From: Craspedostauros australis
Lineage: Eukaryota > Bacillariophyta > Bacillariophyceae > Mastogloiales > Achnanthaceae
Assembly: GCA_026770025.1 (NCBI GenBank)
Contig: JAMXDE010000011.1
Span: 372,001-436,000 of the forward strand
DNA length: 64,000 nt
Direction: 5' to 3'
This document shows, one piece after another, positions 19,501 to 29,503 of this stretch. The notes beneath the pieces were generated by a model, which was given only the letters and a program-made list of their open reading frames with translations, did no database searches and was not told where the DNA came from. Numbering within the stretch: the first letter of the stretch is position 1; each line of letters begins with the position of its first letter. A program made the position numbers and the translations under genes.

Positions 19501-22500
19501 GCATACAACATGAAGTCATTGACCGAGCACATTCCACATGCCCTCAATGCAACCATCACTACTGTTTCCTCCGCCAACCGCAACCTGTCCGAACCACAGA
19601 AGGAGCTGCTGCGTTGGCACCAACGCCTGGGCCACAATGACATGCGGAAGATCCAGCACCTTTTTCGTTCGGGAACCCTGGCGCACACCGAAGCCGCACG
19701 CAAGCTACAAGCAAGCGCCTCCCGCCTCGCCACACTTCCAAAGTGCGCAGCATGCCAGTTTGGGAAACAAGTCTGTCGCTCAAGCCCGGGCCATCTGCAC
19801 CGACCAGTACGTGATCGAGAGGGAGCCATCAAGTTCGGTAATCTTCGGCCTGGCCAACTCGTCTCTGTGGATCATTTTGAAGGGGGTGGAAAGGGACGAC
19901 TCTTCTCGGGATATGGAAAAGGGAGCGATGACGAAATGTACGGAGCCGGCATCGTATTCGTCGACCATGCTTCAGGATTCATCTTCGCTGAGCCAGTCCT
20001 GTCTACATCTTCTCAAGACATGATCAGAGCAAAGGAGAAGTTCGAGAGCATGTGTCGAGATCTCGGCATTGTTGTCCAACAATACCAAAGCGACAATGGA
20101 AGGGCATTCACCTCATCAGACTATGCTGACCACCTTCGACACTTCCATCAATCCCATCGATATGCAGGACGCGGAGCGCATCACCACAACGGCATCGCCG
20201 AACGAAGCATTCGTACTGTGGTGTCAAGCGCTCGAACCATGATGCTCCATGCCACTCTGCACTGGCCCGAACTGGACGTCGTGCCACTCTGGCCCATGGC
20301 AATTCGTCATTCCGCATTCATCTTCAATCGGCTGCCAAACCTCGCGAACGGCCTCTCTCCCTTCGACATCCTTGCCCGAATTCGCTTCCCACAGAAGCAT
20401 TTCCACAACCTACACGTCTGGGGATGCCCCACTTATGTGCTGGATCACAGAGTTGGAGATGGGAAGAAGATTCCAAAATGGAAGGCCCGGAGCGATCGTT
20501 TTGTGCACGTCGGCCTCTCCGAGAAGCACTCCTCTACCGTCCCACTGGTTCTGAATCTCAAGACTGGAAGCATCACACCTCAATTTCATGTGGTGTTTGA
20601 CGACTGGTTTGCCACAGTGCCTTCGGATCCATCCAACCTTCCCAACTATAACTCGGATCAATGGAGGAATCTGTTTGGAGATACCGAGTACAAGTTCCCT
20701 TTTGATGAAGAAGATTTGGAACGCCTCGAGCAGCAGGATCAGGAAACAGAGGAGCAGGACAGCCATGACCAGGATCTGAATCGCCAACTCGCAGAGCAAG
20801 CAAATGCGGATCATCGACCATCAGAGCCGCTTCCTGTGGAACTTGGACCGGAGCTCCCACCATCACCATCAGATACTGCACCAGTGCTGGATGAAGTCTC
20901 TGCACCACCAACAGCTCAACCAACAAGTGCTGCAACTGATGCACCAAGAGAAGGCCAGAACAATATGGAGAAGGCCAACTTGCGAGACTCAGTCCCACCA
21001 TCGCGCAGGGAGGCTACTCATGACGACAGGGGTGACGACAACGACAACATACCACTCCCATCTGACGATCAGGACACCATGGACCATGACAGACCCAGCG
21101 TGGAGACACCTGATGCTAGCTCAGCGAAGGCTCAGCCAGAAACATCTCCAATTGCATCGAACCCAGCACCTCAACAGAGGGAGCGTCGCAGACGAAATCG
21201 ACAGCAGCAACCAGTCCGTCGATCGGCACGGATTGAAGCAAGACGATCCAACCCCAGAAAGAGAGCTCCTCCACAACGCCTTGAATACAGCCAGATGGGT
21301 GGCATGGCTCAGGCCTTCGTCTGCCAACCAATTCACCAGACCTCACCATCCATTGATGCTGTGACGGCCGCCCACTTGTCAAGCTCGATTCTCTCAGCGA
21401 TTGAACTCCTGAAAGGAGCCAATGGAAGCAACAGCCCAATCACTGAACCACTGCACAGCATTGAGGAAGCAGCAATCCACATGACAACTTCCATGTCCGA
21501 GCTTGAAAAACTCAAACAGGACTCCTGTGGACGTATCAATCCACACATCGCACAAGTGGACAGCAATGCCAGAGCCCGCTTGACTGCCGCTGAAGAAGCT
21601 GCCTGCGATATGATCAGGACTGCACTCTCCACTTTGGCTCTCTACGACTCGCCGGACAACCACTTTCGCTGGCAGATCGCAGACATGTCTGAAACCATCT
21701 ACGCAGTACATGGTCGCTTGCTGCAGCAAGACTGGAGCGACAATGATGATATCGATGAAGGAGGAGATCGAATCATGGTGCACATGGCTGTACAAGATGA
21801 TGGGAGAGATCCAGACAGGAGAGACAACCAACAGGAAGAGGAGTTCGCTCTGCCTCAGGACTTGCAAAATGAGATCGATCAACTCGCAAATCTCCTCACC
21901 GCGCTTCACATCATTGAGCACTACGGACTTGACGCATACTCAACCAACTTCGACTTTGATGAGCTCAGAGACTGGTGGACTCAGGTAGCTGCAGGCCACA
22001 ATATAGATCCTCCGGAAGGGCTGCCTCGAGTCTCTCCCAATGGCGAAGAGAACTCCCAATCCAATGCCTCCAGGTCCAGTGACAACCCCGACAGCAACAT
22101 GCCCGATTCCGCTGAACAAGACACCAGCGACCATGATCCAGATGACGTTGAGCAATGCCTGTGGATCGACTCCATCCCGCAGCTTGCAGATCCATCCATG
22201 ACCGCCTGCGACACCAACGGAGCAGAGGAATATGCGTTTCTGACGATGAATGAGGACGGCGAATCCGACCCATCTGGCAGATCCATCTCAGGATCCGAAG
22301 CCGTCTTCCTGATGTCTAACGGCCACCTGGAGCTGAGCGAGGGACCGAGCAGCTTCAAAGCATCACCAACAGACCCCGACACCCTTTCCTTTGATGAAGC
22401 TATGAAGGACGAAGACAGAGAGAAATGGATGGAAGCAGCCAAGAAAGAAGTCACAGACTTGGTCTCCAAGGGCACATGGGTCGAGGTCAGCAAGGCCGAA

Positions 22501-23946
22501 GCAGTTGGCAAGATTGCACCGGGTACCTGGGTGTTCCGTCGCAAGCGCCGACCTGACGGATCCATCAAGAAGCACAAGGCCAGGTTCTGCGTTCGAGGCG
22601 ACCTTGTGGACGAAACGGAATCCACTCTTGCTCCTGTGGTCGCTTGGCCGTCGGTCCGCGTCTTCCTAATCACCGCAATTCTCCTTGGATGGGTCACTGT
22701 GTCAATCGACTTTGTGAGTGCCTTCGTCCAAGCCGCCATCCATCGAGACATCTACATCCACCTACCTCGGGGCTTTCGGTCAACCAACGGACCCAATGTA
22801 TGTCTCAAGCTCCGAAAGAGCCTATATGGCTTGACAGTGGCCCCTCGGCTCTGGCATGAGCACCTACTGCGAGCACTAACAGCTGAAGGGTTCAAGGCCA
22901 GCGAGCAGGACCCCTGTCTGTTCTTGCGCCCTGGGATGATGCTGGCACTATATGTGGACGACGCAGGCATTGCAGCACCACACGAGAAGGACATCGACGA
23001 TTTCATCCAGTCAATGACCAGACGCGGCTTCGAGCTGACCAAGGAAGGAACGTTCAACGAGTTCCTTGGAATCAAACTGGATAAGAACCGCGACGGATCG
23101 ATCCACATGTCTCAGCAAGGACTGATCGATAAGATCATCGCGGCAACTGGAATGGAAGCGTGCAACCCAAACTGGATTCCTGCTACCAAAGCAGCTCTTG
23201 GTAGTGATCCGGATGGAGAAGCGATGAAGGAATCTTGGAACTATCGGTCTATCATCGGTATGCTGCTGTACTTGGCAACCAACACAAGGCCAGACATTGC
23301 GTTTGCTGTGTCCCAAGCAGCACGCTTCAGCCACGCTCCCAAGCAATCCCACGCCAGGGCGCTTAAGACCATCGTGCGGTACCTTGCGCGAACCAAGGCA
23401 CAAGGCACCATCATCCGGCCATCTGGCAAGCTGGACCTGCAATGCTACGTCGATGCTGATTTTGCTGGGCTACATCATCGAGAGCCCGACGATAATCCTA
23501 CATCAGTCAAGTCGCGTACTGGATACATCATTATCCTTGGAGGATGTCCTCTAATCTGGCGGTCCAAGCTGCAGACCGAGATAGCTCTCTCTACAACTGA
23601 GGCCGAATATGCTGCGCTATCAATGGCAATGCGAGCCCTCATTCCACTACAACAGCTCATTCGGGAGGTCGCCGCCCGCACCGGACTCAAGCAGGAGTTG
23701 CTCACGCATCTCCAGTGCACCGTGTTTGAAGACAACAATGCGTGTATCTCACTCGCAACGAAGCATCACATCACAAATCGCACCAAGCACTTTCTTGTGA
23801 AGTGGCATTTCTTCTGGTACTGGGTGAAGGAGGGCTTCATCAAGATCCAGCGCGTGGCATCCGCAGAACAAATCGCCGACATCTTTACCAAGGGCTCAGT
23901 GCGGGAGATATTTGAGTCTCTTCGCAAATTGCTCATGGGATGGTAA
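16576..23946 (+). CDS. Copia Gag-Pol polyprotein
   Basis: A single uninterrupted 2456-residue frame. A Gag-like region is followed by a zinc knuckle C-x2-C-x4-H-x4-C (458-471) and a second finger-like C-x2-C-x6-H-x4-H. Then come two strongly hydrophobic stretches at about 577-635 (LGPLALLIGAFPLFIPLLIQ and a second segment), unusual for Gag-Pol, and a very basic region. The aspartic protease is at WDSGST (D859). Integrase has the H-H/C-C finger (WHQRLGH, CAACQFG), then D1099, D1173 and E1209 with 35 residues between the last two. An acidic spacer of about 500 residues separates integrase from reverse transcriptase (FVSAFVQAAIHRDIYIHLPR; YVDD at 2126). RNase H follows (YVDADFAG, TEAEYAA, FEDNNACI) with the copia-typical end RTKHFLVKWHFF...IADIFTKG. 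All catalytic residues are present. A 716-codon frame antisense to the 5' third is probably codon-bias shadow. Confidence 0.96.
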   Translation: MADDQPEATVTQGGATTTQAEVAATQAATLEQLSQMQARLLAQQQQLNEASQVLQERLANLTEREEAHERLLQTEVSGVNTSQEIFELGRTAAETERELANRPTKPVMGNIVKVGKNWFPFTGGKPKADWSGLVDEPNTYLYVLQKRSTASGADVKSQPDMEKGLEPKFHRQSDLQAFQRDFMSELKARGLDTISYLKEPSDPEDTTSVVAHPYRFNQKTIMEEATEMASHFDEYDRRNNVTACRFLLNSLQPSLKDDILARVHPDQREDFVILWMELIEDLRTTTFDKYDRIKQNIRRRTPKTYAGENIKKFADDTRKDAQVLEDAGQYDHALTADILTKFLSAGGSGTSGERYRFGLHSKLGNLKEVLIQIGCCTKAEKDRRILKDRLHWRDVCNLATDLYKQELHAGQWHAASYLRNRKNSNAGYFLSGENGGIEIDESTALALMQNGGKTPIICHNCGEPGHVKANCPNLKKGAGSNHSSKGKKGSNNAKKGSSNTSWRSVPPSKGEPHQKVVRSSTFKWCAKCKRWLTSHGTSEHRSDFKDKNKNKSETAANTVTFDSTEWHVYKVTEESPSGWFQIIQAYLGPLALLIGAFPLFIPLLIQVLIFAIMHGWETASIAAWMVTATYLARKHHDMPRHPDGPVPKPRWQRRCEAYWEKKGRRRDRAQPKDWINFHRRAPIRLRHHRSRFDPPVSAMHASTNMHPRARAAGLRRRSHRVIGLENNPNKHRFRSTAFSNPRPRANSISHGARFGTRAVPIRRHEVQGPSKKKHRNQRQRMMVFDAPAPAQRQRLTEKQTSRLAQILSTYFKPEDAPPSNSVCTHDGPSSITSFSAVRHSSDELANVLPAKMICDVIWDSGSTVCISHDKSDFVSEPRRPIGNQAKKLTGLFGGRSDHLVGTVEWGIQDTRGNIRRLKFPAYYVPRSNAKIISTSVFERMYPGELQYVNGRWKVQGREGEINIKINPKNKLPTSKAYNMKSLTEHIPHALNATITTVSSANRNLSEPQKELLRWHQRLGHNDMRKIQHLFRSGTLAHTEAARKLQASASRLATLPKCAACQFGKQVCRSSPGHLHRPVRDREGAIKFGNLRPGQLVSVDHFEGGGKGRLFSGYGKGSDDEMYGAGIVFVDHASGFIFAEPVLSTSSQDMIRAKEKFESMCRDLGIVVQQYQSDNGRAFTSSDYADHLRHFHQSHRYAGRGAHHHNGIAERSIRTVVSSARTMMLHATLHWPELDVVPLWPMAIRHSAFIFNRLPNLANGLSPFDILARIRFPQKHFHNLHVWGCPTYVLDHRVGDGKKIPKWKARSDRFVHVGLSEKHSSTVPLVLNLKTGSITPQFHVVFDDWFATVPSDPSNLPNYNSDQWRNLFGDTEYKFPFDEEDLERLEQQDQETEEQDSHDQDLNRQLAEQANADHRPSEPLPVELGPELPPSPSDTAPVLDEVSAPPTAQPTSAATDAPREGQNNMEKANLRDSVPPSRREATHDDRGDDNDNIPLPSDDQDTMDHDRPSVETPDASSAKAQPETSPIASNPAPQQRERRRRNRQQQPVRRSARIEARRSNPRKRAPPQRLEYSQMGGMAQAFVCQPIHQTSPSIDAVTAAHLSSSILSAIELLKGANGSNSPITEPLHSIEEAAIHMTTSMSELEKLKQDSCGRINPHIAQVDSNARARLTAAEEAACDMIRTALSTLALYDSPDNHFRWQIADMSETIYAVHGRLLQQDWSDNDDIDEGGDRIMVHMAVQDDGRDPDRRDNQQEEEFALPQDLQNEIDQLANLLTALHIIEHYGLDAYSTNFDFDELRDWWTQVAAGHNIDPPEGLPRVSPNGEENSQSNASRSSDNPDSNMPDSAEQDTSDHDPDDVEQCLWIDSIPQLADPSMTACDTNGAEEYAFLTMNEDGESDPSGRSISGSEAVFLMSNGHLELSEGPSSFKASPTDPDTLSFDEAMKDEDREKWMEAAKKEVTDLVSKGTWVEVSKAEAVGKIAPGTWVFRRKRRPDGSIKKHKARFCVRGDLVDETESTLAPVVAWPSVRVFLITAILLGWVTVSIDFVSAFVQAAIHRDIYIHLPRGFRSTNGPNVCLKLRKSLYGLTVAPRLWHEHLLRALTAEGFKASEQDPCLFLRPGMMLALYVDDAGIAAPHEKDIDDFIQSMTRRGFELTKEGTFNEFLGIKLDKNRDGSIHMSQQGLIDKIIAATGMEACNPNWIPATKAALGSDPDGEAMKESWNYRSIIGMLLYLATNTRPDIAFAVSQAARFSHAPKQSHARALKTIVRYLARTKAQGTIIRPSGKLDLQCYVDADFAGLHHREPDDNPTSVKSRTGYIIILGGCPLIWRSKLQTEIALSTTEAEYAALSMAMRALIPLQQLIREVAARTGLKQELLTHLQCTVFEDNNACISLATKHHITNRTKHFLVKWHFFWYWVKEGFIKIQRVASAEQIADIFTKGSVREIFESLRKLLMGW

Positions 23947-24004
23947 ACGGTGAGATGGTTTGAAGAAGAAGAGGTTTTTCACGATACGGGTCCCATTGCT
24001 TGTC

Positions 24005-24013
24005 GAGAGGGAG
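24005..24013 (+). other. Polypurine tract
   Basis: GAGAGGGAG lies immediately before the 3' LTR, the position required for plus-strand priming during reverse transcription. Confidence 0.7.
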
Positions 24014-24773
24014 AGTTGCAATATACCATGATGTCACTGAAAAATTGCTGAAAATTGGTATTTTCCCTTCATGCCCCCATTGACCGGTGACCGAATTGTC
24101 TGTACTACCACCAGTACACACGATTGAGCAACAAATGGACAGGCACTCTACCTCCAAAAGAGACTACATATGTGAAGGCATCTGTCTGCAAGAATACAAG
24201 TGCATGGCTCATCCTGCATGCACAGTTGATGCTTCTCACTTGCCTCTTTGCCATGTGTTCCAAGATTACATATGTATGAAACTGACATCTTCCATGCAGG
24301 ATGTGCCGGTCTTGGATCAAAAGCAAGACTATCCTGCAAAATTGGAACAAGACTAAGACATGGAACACTCGCACCTTCACTCCAACAATTGGAGAATCAG
24401 CTCTCAAACCTGCCAAGAGCGATGAAGCATCGTGGTTTCATCGCCTGGGGATTGTGGAGCAATTTTTCAAATGTACAAGACCATGAACAGCGACAACCAA
24501 CAGCAGAGCAGTGTGATGACCAGCCCATCTCGTTTTCCTCTCCAACCTTCAACCAAAACAATCTCATAAAAACAACAATCTTACAAAACTCAAGCTTTAC
24601 AACCACCAAATCAACTCAAAACACATTCTCAATCGTCTCATCTACGTTCGTGGTCACACTACGTTTAACCGCGCTGACGTTGGCAGTTTCACTTCCCCTT
24701 TTGACCTGCCAAAGTCCGACACTGGAAGGCAAAGCCGGACACAACCGGACTTCATTTGCCCTCTATTCTCGCT
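24014..24773 (+). repeat. 3' LTR, 760 bp
   Basis: Same length as the 5' LTR and indistinguishable from it by eye. It starts after the purine tract and ends before GGTAA. Confidence 0.92.
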
Positions 24774-24778
24774 GGTAA
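24774..24778. repeat. Target-site duplication GGTAA, right copy
   Basis: Partner of 15303-15307. Confidence 0.8.
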
Positions 24779-25245
24779 TAACGTTAATATATTCTTAAAC
24801 ATGTTTATCAAACCTCTCTTGTTAACAAGTATAAGCTAACACAGGTAATTTGCACAATGCCGCTACTTTCAAAAACGGCACAAAAAGCCCAAACGCCACC
24901 CAGCGATCCCAGCCATGGTGTCTTTGGACGCTTGAGCCGATCTCGATGAACTGTCATGTGAACTCTTCGCCGTTTGTGCTCACTCATACATACCGCTATT
25001 GATTCGTTGATTCATTCATCCACCCATTGATCCTGACACACACTGCCTTCGTATAATAGCATTTGGATATTGCAGAAGTAGCCACCATACGGATGGCAGC
25101 AGAGGCAACACTTTAGCAGCAGACGAACAAGCAGAGAATACGTATTATATGTTAGTACGAGTCAGAGAGGAAACAGTACCATACGAGAACGAGAACGAGT
25201 ACACCGTCAACGTCAACGCAACCAAATAACCAAGCAATCGAGACG
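24779..25245. other. Upstream region of the alpha/beta hydrolase, cut off from its former neighbour by the retrotransposon
   Basis: About 470 bp without a gene. With 15191-15302 it would make one divergent promoter region of about 0.58 kb before the insertion. Confidence 0.55.
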
Positions 25246-26058
25246 ATGGCGTCCCCGCGCGAAGTCGACTTCGTGCTGCCGAAATCGCAGGCCGAATGCC
25301 GCGTTTGCAACATGAGGTCGACGCTGGGCGTCGTGATCACACATCCTTGGGGCGTTCTAGGAGGTGATATGAATAACACGATCGTCATGGCGCTCACCAT
25401 GTGGTTCCAACAGCGCCTGGGAATCACGACCCTGCGCCTTGACTTTCAAGGTTCGCAGATCGGCCGTGGACATGGACAGGTCGAGCAGGTCATGGAGGCG
25501 GCGTCGTTCCTGCTGGATGGCAAGCATCTGGAAACCACCACATCCGCCAACGACGAGGACAAGAGGTTGCGGTACATACTGCTGGTCGGATATTCCTACG
25601 GTTCCGTCATCTGCGGTTCGGCGAGCGCCCACATTCCCAGCTGCATCGGTGTCATCTCCATTGCGCCGCCCTTCGGTGTGCGTCACTGGTTGTACTGTTT
25701 CAATGGCAATTTCCATCTCGAACAGGCCAAACGCAAGATCTATCTCAAACGCTTCTACATCCTCGGTTCCAACGACAACTTCACATCCGAAAAGGTCTTC
25801 ACGGACATATTACAGGACTTTCCCAACGAATCCACCACGGGAGCGATCCTCAAGGGCGCCGACCACTTTTATCATGAGCGCAAGAAGGATCTGCTGGAGA
25901 TCATCCGGCAGTGGCTCCTCACGGCCTATCCGCAATGCAACGGCGAGCTGCAACACCTGGCCAACTGCAGCTTCGTCCTCTCCTTGGACTCCGCCATGGA
26001 CGATTCCGCAGCGAAGAGCAACCCCAATTGCGCATGCGACATCTTTGTTCCCGAATGA
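25246..26058 (+). CDS. Alpha/beta-hydrolase superfamily protein
   Basis: 270 residues, single exon. The opening strand is VVITHPWGVLGGDMNN, followed by TTLRLDFQGSQIGRG, a pattern of the small bacterial-type hydrolases related to dienelactone hydrolase (COG2945-like). The nucleophile elbow is GYSYGS (S117). A candidate acid lies in LGSNDNF (D177) and a candidate base in GADHFYH (H207), so the triad looks complete. There is no signal peptide, so it is probably cytosolic. The substrate is unknown; esterase or thioesterase activity is plausible. Confidence 0.8.
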   Translation: MASPREVDFVLPKSQAECRVCNMRSTLGVVITHPWGVLGGDMNNTIVMALTMWFQQRLGITTLRLDFQGSQIGRGHGQVEQVMEAASFLLDGKHLETTTSANDEDKRLRYILLVGYSYGSVICGSASAHIPSCIGVISIAPPFGVRHWLYCFNGNFHLEQAKRKIYLKRFYILGSNDNFTSEKVFTDILQDFPNESTTGAILKGADHFYHERKKDLLEIIRQWLLTAYPQCNGELQHLANCSFVLSLDSAMDDSAAKSNPNCACDIFVPE

Positions 26059-26567
26059 ATGGAGATGTGGTGGTGCGTGCGATGGATGAATGGATGGATG
26101 GCTGGCTGGCTGAGCTCAAAGAACGTGACTGGATGAGGATCAGGATAAGACTGGCGCGTGCTGGTACAGAGCTCTGTGAGCATAAATCGAATGTACTCTA
26201 CTGCATGGAATGAAAGATCAATAGATACGTGTGACACATACTCTCTACTCCAGTGTACTTGACTACAAACGAGCATGCTCTACGAGTCTTGTCCATTCTT
26301 CTCCTCTCTGACCACCATTAACATCAGAGTACTGTGGTACATCGAAGGGAAGCCATCGATGAACGAACTAATCCTTGCATGCTAGAGCATGGCAAACTCT
26401 AGGAAGAACAAGAAGTGAATCGGATTCGCAGCGATGGAGGCTACGTTTGCTCGGAGTTACGCTTGAGTACTTGGGGCCATTCACAGGAACGGCGTGGCAC
26501 ATAGTGCACATTCCGTAGTAGCACGCTCTCCTACAAATACCGTATGCCTTCAACGGCAAGCGCGCTG
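26059..26567. other. Convergent intergenic region
   Basis: 3' UTRs of the hydrolase and eIF3e genes. A GGATGAAT/GGATGGCT-type short repeat lies at about 26080-26110. No gene is seen. Confidence 0.5.
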
Positions 26568-28582
26568 TTACTCTTCTTCCATCGCCAATCGTTCCTTCTT
26601 GGCCAGTTCTTTTCTTGCGTCGACGACCATGGTGTTGAGGGTTTGTGCCAACGCGGCACTTCGGATGTTGAGGTCCCTTGTGCGCTCCATGACCTGCTCG
26701 TGCACGCTCTGCACGGTGCCGCCCATGACGACGCAACCTTCCTCGGCATCGATCTTGGCATCCAGCTCGGCGTTACGGATCAGATCGACGATCCATCGTT
26801 CGGCCTCGTCCTTGTTCATGGCGAGCTTTTCACCGAGCGCCGCCAGGTCTATCTTGTTGTGGATTCTGCAGTAGTTCTCGAACACAAACACGCGGGCCTC
26901 CTCCATGAAGAGCGTGGTCTGCTCGCAGAGGAAGAAATCGGATGACAGGACTCGTTCGCATTCCTCCAGCTTGGTCTGCGCGGATTCGAAGTCGAACTTA
27001 ACGCAAAGGCAGTTGACGAACTCGACGATGGGATCGCTGTGCTCGCAGTCGTTCATGACGTTGGTGAGATTCTTGAGAAGTCGTCGCGATTCGTAGTTGC
27101 CGGACATGGCAGCGCGCTTTGAGATGCGGCGCTTGCAGAGCAGCACTGCGGCTGTGAGATATCTCAGGAGATGAGGAGCGTTGGTGGTGATGGCCTGCTT
27201 GTAGCGGTCGGTGTGGAAGAGTTCGATGAGCTGCTCCAGACCGCCCTTGGAGGAGTTGTTCCAGTAGACGAAGAGAGACCAGTGCAGCAACCACGTTCGT
27301 TGTGACAGGGCCTTGAGCGGCGAGAGTTTGTTGGAGGACACGAGCGATTCCATTGCAGTTTTGACGGCTTCGACCGCGACGGATGCGGCGTCCCAGTCCT
27401 CGACCATGATCTCGCACGCCAGCTTCCCCCAGATGACGTCCAGCAGGTCGAGGGTGACGTACTTGAGATAATAGATGCTTGGGTTGCCGAGATCCTTGTC
27501 GTTGGTCTGCTGCTTGGATCCGGAGAATCCCATGAGCTCCTCATCCTCCTTGTCTGTGTTGCTGTTCGCCGGTGGGAAGGCGTAGAGAGAGATGAAGTTC
27601 TCGAGCATGTCCCGCGACGCCTTGTAATCTCCGCAGTCAAATTTGAACTTTGCCAGCTCGCGGTACGCGGCGATGACCTCCTTCGTGACGCCTGTCTCTG
27701 GATGATCGCACAGACCGTTGATGGTCCATTTGCCGCTGGAAGCGAGCTTGGCCTGCAATCGATCAATCAATCAATCAATCAGTTTGATTGTGAAATTGAA
27801 ATGACAATGAGAATGACAACGACGGTGTCGTAGTCAATGTCATTAGTGTTGCCATTGTTTTGCACGGCGCGTGAGGGAAGGCATGGCGCAAAGGGGGAGA
27901 GAGGTACGTACATGTATGTGAGATGATGTTTGTGATCATGCATGCATAAATGCATGTGTGCTACCTTCATTGATGATTGCCGAAGACCCAGCAGCCACAT
28001 CCGCCACAGGATGTGCATCACAAGGCTTCTGGAAGGCCATGAACAGAGATAGCAGCAGCATGCTTCAGCCAGTGCTGCAATCCAAAGCAGCCAAAGACGA
28101 TCAAGTGTGCAATCCCAACCAATCACTGATAACGAATTGACAATCCCTGGTGATGAATTGAAAATCCCTGGTGATGAAAGGCAGTGACTGACCAGCGTCG
28201 AATCATCCAATCATCCAATCATCCAAAGCGTGGCACTCACCCTGCCTGGTTTGTCGTTGCACAGCTTGTCCAGTGGACCGCACGTGGTCTTGAGCTGCTC
28301 CAGCTGTTCGTAGACCTTGGTCTTTTGCTCCGTCATGTCCGCAGGGACAGCGGCATCCTGACCGTGGATCGTCTTGTAAATATCGATGGCGTAGTCCACC
28401 ATGTGGGTAGGGCGCAGGAGAGCCAAGCGCGCAGCCGCAACATCCTTGGACTGGTACGAGACGCTGCCGGACTTGATGAGGCCGTCGACGTACTCCAGGA
28501 GCGGGAACATCATGTGACGATCAAGGTAGGGAGATACCTTGGACGTCAGGTCCCATTGTTCGAGTCCTTCTGAGGTTGCCAT
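26568..28582 (-). CDS. EIF3E: Translation initiation factor eIF3 subunit e (INT6), two exons
   Basis: PCI-domain subunit of eIF3, which binds the 40S ribosome. Exon 1 is 28582-28241 and exon 2 is 27752-26568, joined in phase 0 (CCAGGCAGG|GTGAGT to GATTGCAG|GCC) across a 488-bp intron. This gives 508 residues against about 445 in humans. The N-terminus matches the family (DLTSKVSPYLDRHMMFPLLE; HMVDYAIDIYK). Further marks are WGKLACEIMVEDWDAA, SQRTWLLHWSLFVYWN, LLRYLTAAVLL, EFVNCLCVKFDFESAQ and, in the PCI winged helix, DEAERWIVDLIRNAELDAKI. The intron contains an (ATTG)n acceptor tract and a duplicated 22-bp sequence near 28141-28178. It is divergent from APC2. Confidence 0.93.
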
Positions 28583-29503
28583 CGTGGAATCGGTCTGTTC
28601 GTTATGCTTTGCCTTGCGTCGATGGGGTCGTCGCCTGTTCTTTGGTGCGTGTTGGTGCGTGTTGGTGCGTCGCAAGGTCCAAGTCGCGCAGATCTGTCTT
28701 GCTCGTGCTGCTGCTTTCGTGTGGTCGCTTGGCGTCTTGCTGCGGTTGATCGAGTCAGATACTCCAGAGTGGATACTTTCACAACGTGTTCTGGCGATGC
28801 AGCGGCTTCAGGATCGTTGACCTTGCTTGGTGTTGGGGTTGTTGCTGCTACTGCTCTTGCGCCTGGTGCTGGTGGCCTTTGAGGTTGCTCTCTGCTGTTT
28901 TGCGTCTTGGACACTGTTGCCAATCGCAACCACCCTGTTGGTCTCTTCCTCCCAGCGCCATCCAACCTCGCTGCGCACCACCGATCGGATCTTCATGGTG
29001 GAACCTCTTCGTTTTTTCGCTCGTTGTCGACAACCGCACGAACTCAAGGTCCGTCCGTCGGCCGCGGTGGCAAACAGAAGGAATCGTATGGATCAACAGA
29101 TCCATATGGTCCAATTAGTCGATAGTCGATCATTTGTTTGCGATCAAGTTTTGGCGGGAAACGAAAAGACAAACCAAAGACAGACAAAAAAGGAAACACG
29201 GAACTGCAACGAGCGCTCCAAGTCATCTGCCCTCTCGTGTGGAGACAGCAACGATGATGTTCCGATGCGCATTGTTTGCTTTGCAGCAGACAAGCACGAC
29301 ATGGATGGAAGACTACAATAGATGAAGCAGGTCCAACGATTGTATTATACTATTGTATTATAGTATAATCCTTGATTAGCTTCCTCACGAACAATTGCCC
29401 CAATCAGCCAACCATACCACACCGATTGCCAGACGTTCTCCAGCACAGAAGTCCCTCCAAAACGCTCTCAGCGTGTCAAGCAGCTGCACAACACGATTAC
29501 GGG
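28583..29503. other. Divergent promoter region of eIF3e and APC2
   Basis: It contains a GTTGGTGCGT direct repeat (about 28645-28670). A 10-bp AT-rich inverted repeat, ATTATACTAT/ATAGTATAAT (29344-29353 and 29360-29369), lies 135 bp before the APC2 start. No gene is supported. The APC2 frame is open from 29372 but has no ATG before 29504. Confidence 0.5.

Larger units (their letters stand above)
15308..24773 (+). mobile_element. Complete Ty1/copia LTR retrotransposon (CoDi-like), 9466 bp
   Basis: Order: 5' LTR, primer-binding site, 508-bp leader, one Gag-Pol frame with protease-integrase-reverse transcriptase-RNase H (copia order), purine tract, 3' LTR, all flanked by GGTAA. Both LTRs are 760 bp and look identical by eye, so insertion is recent and the element may still be mobile. 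It is long for copia because Gag-Pol is 2456 residues. It sits between two divergent host genes. Confidence 0.95.
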
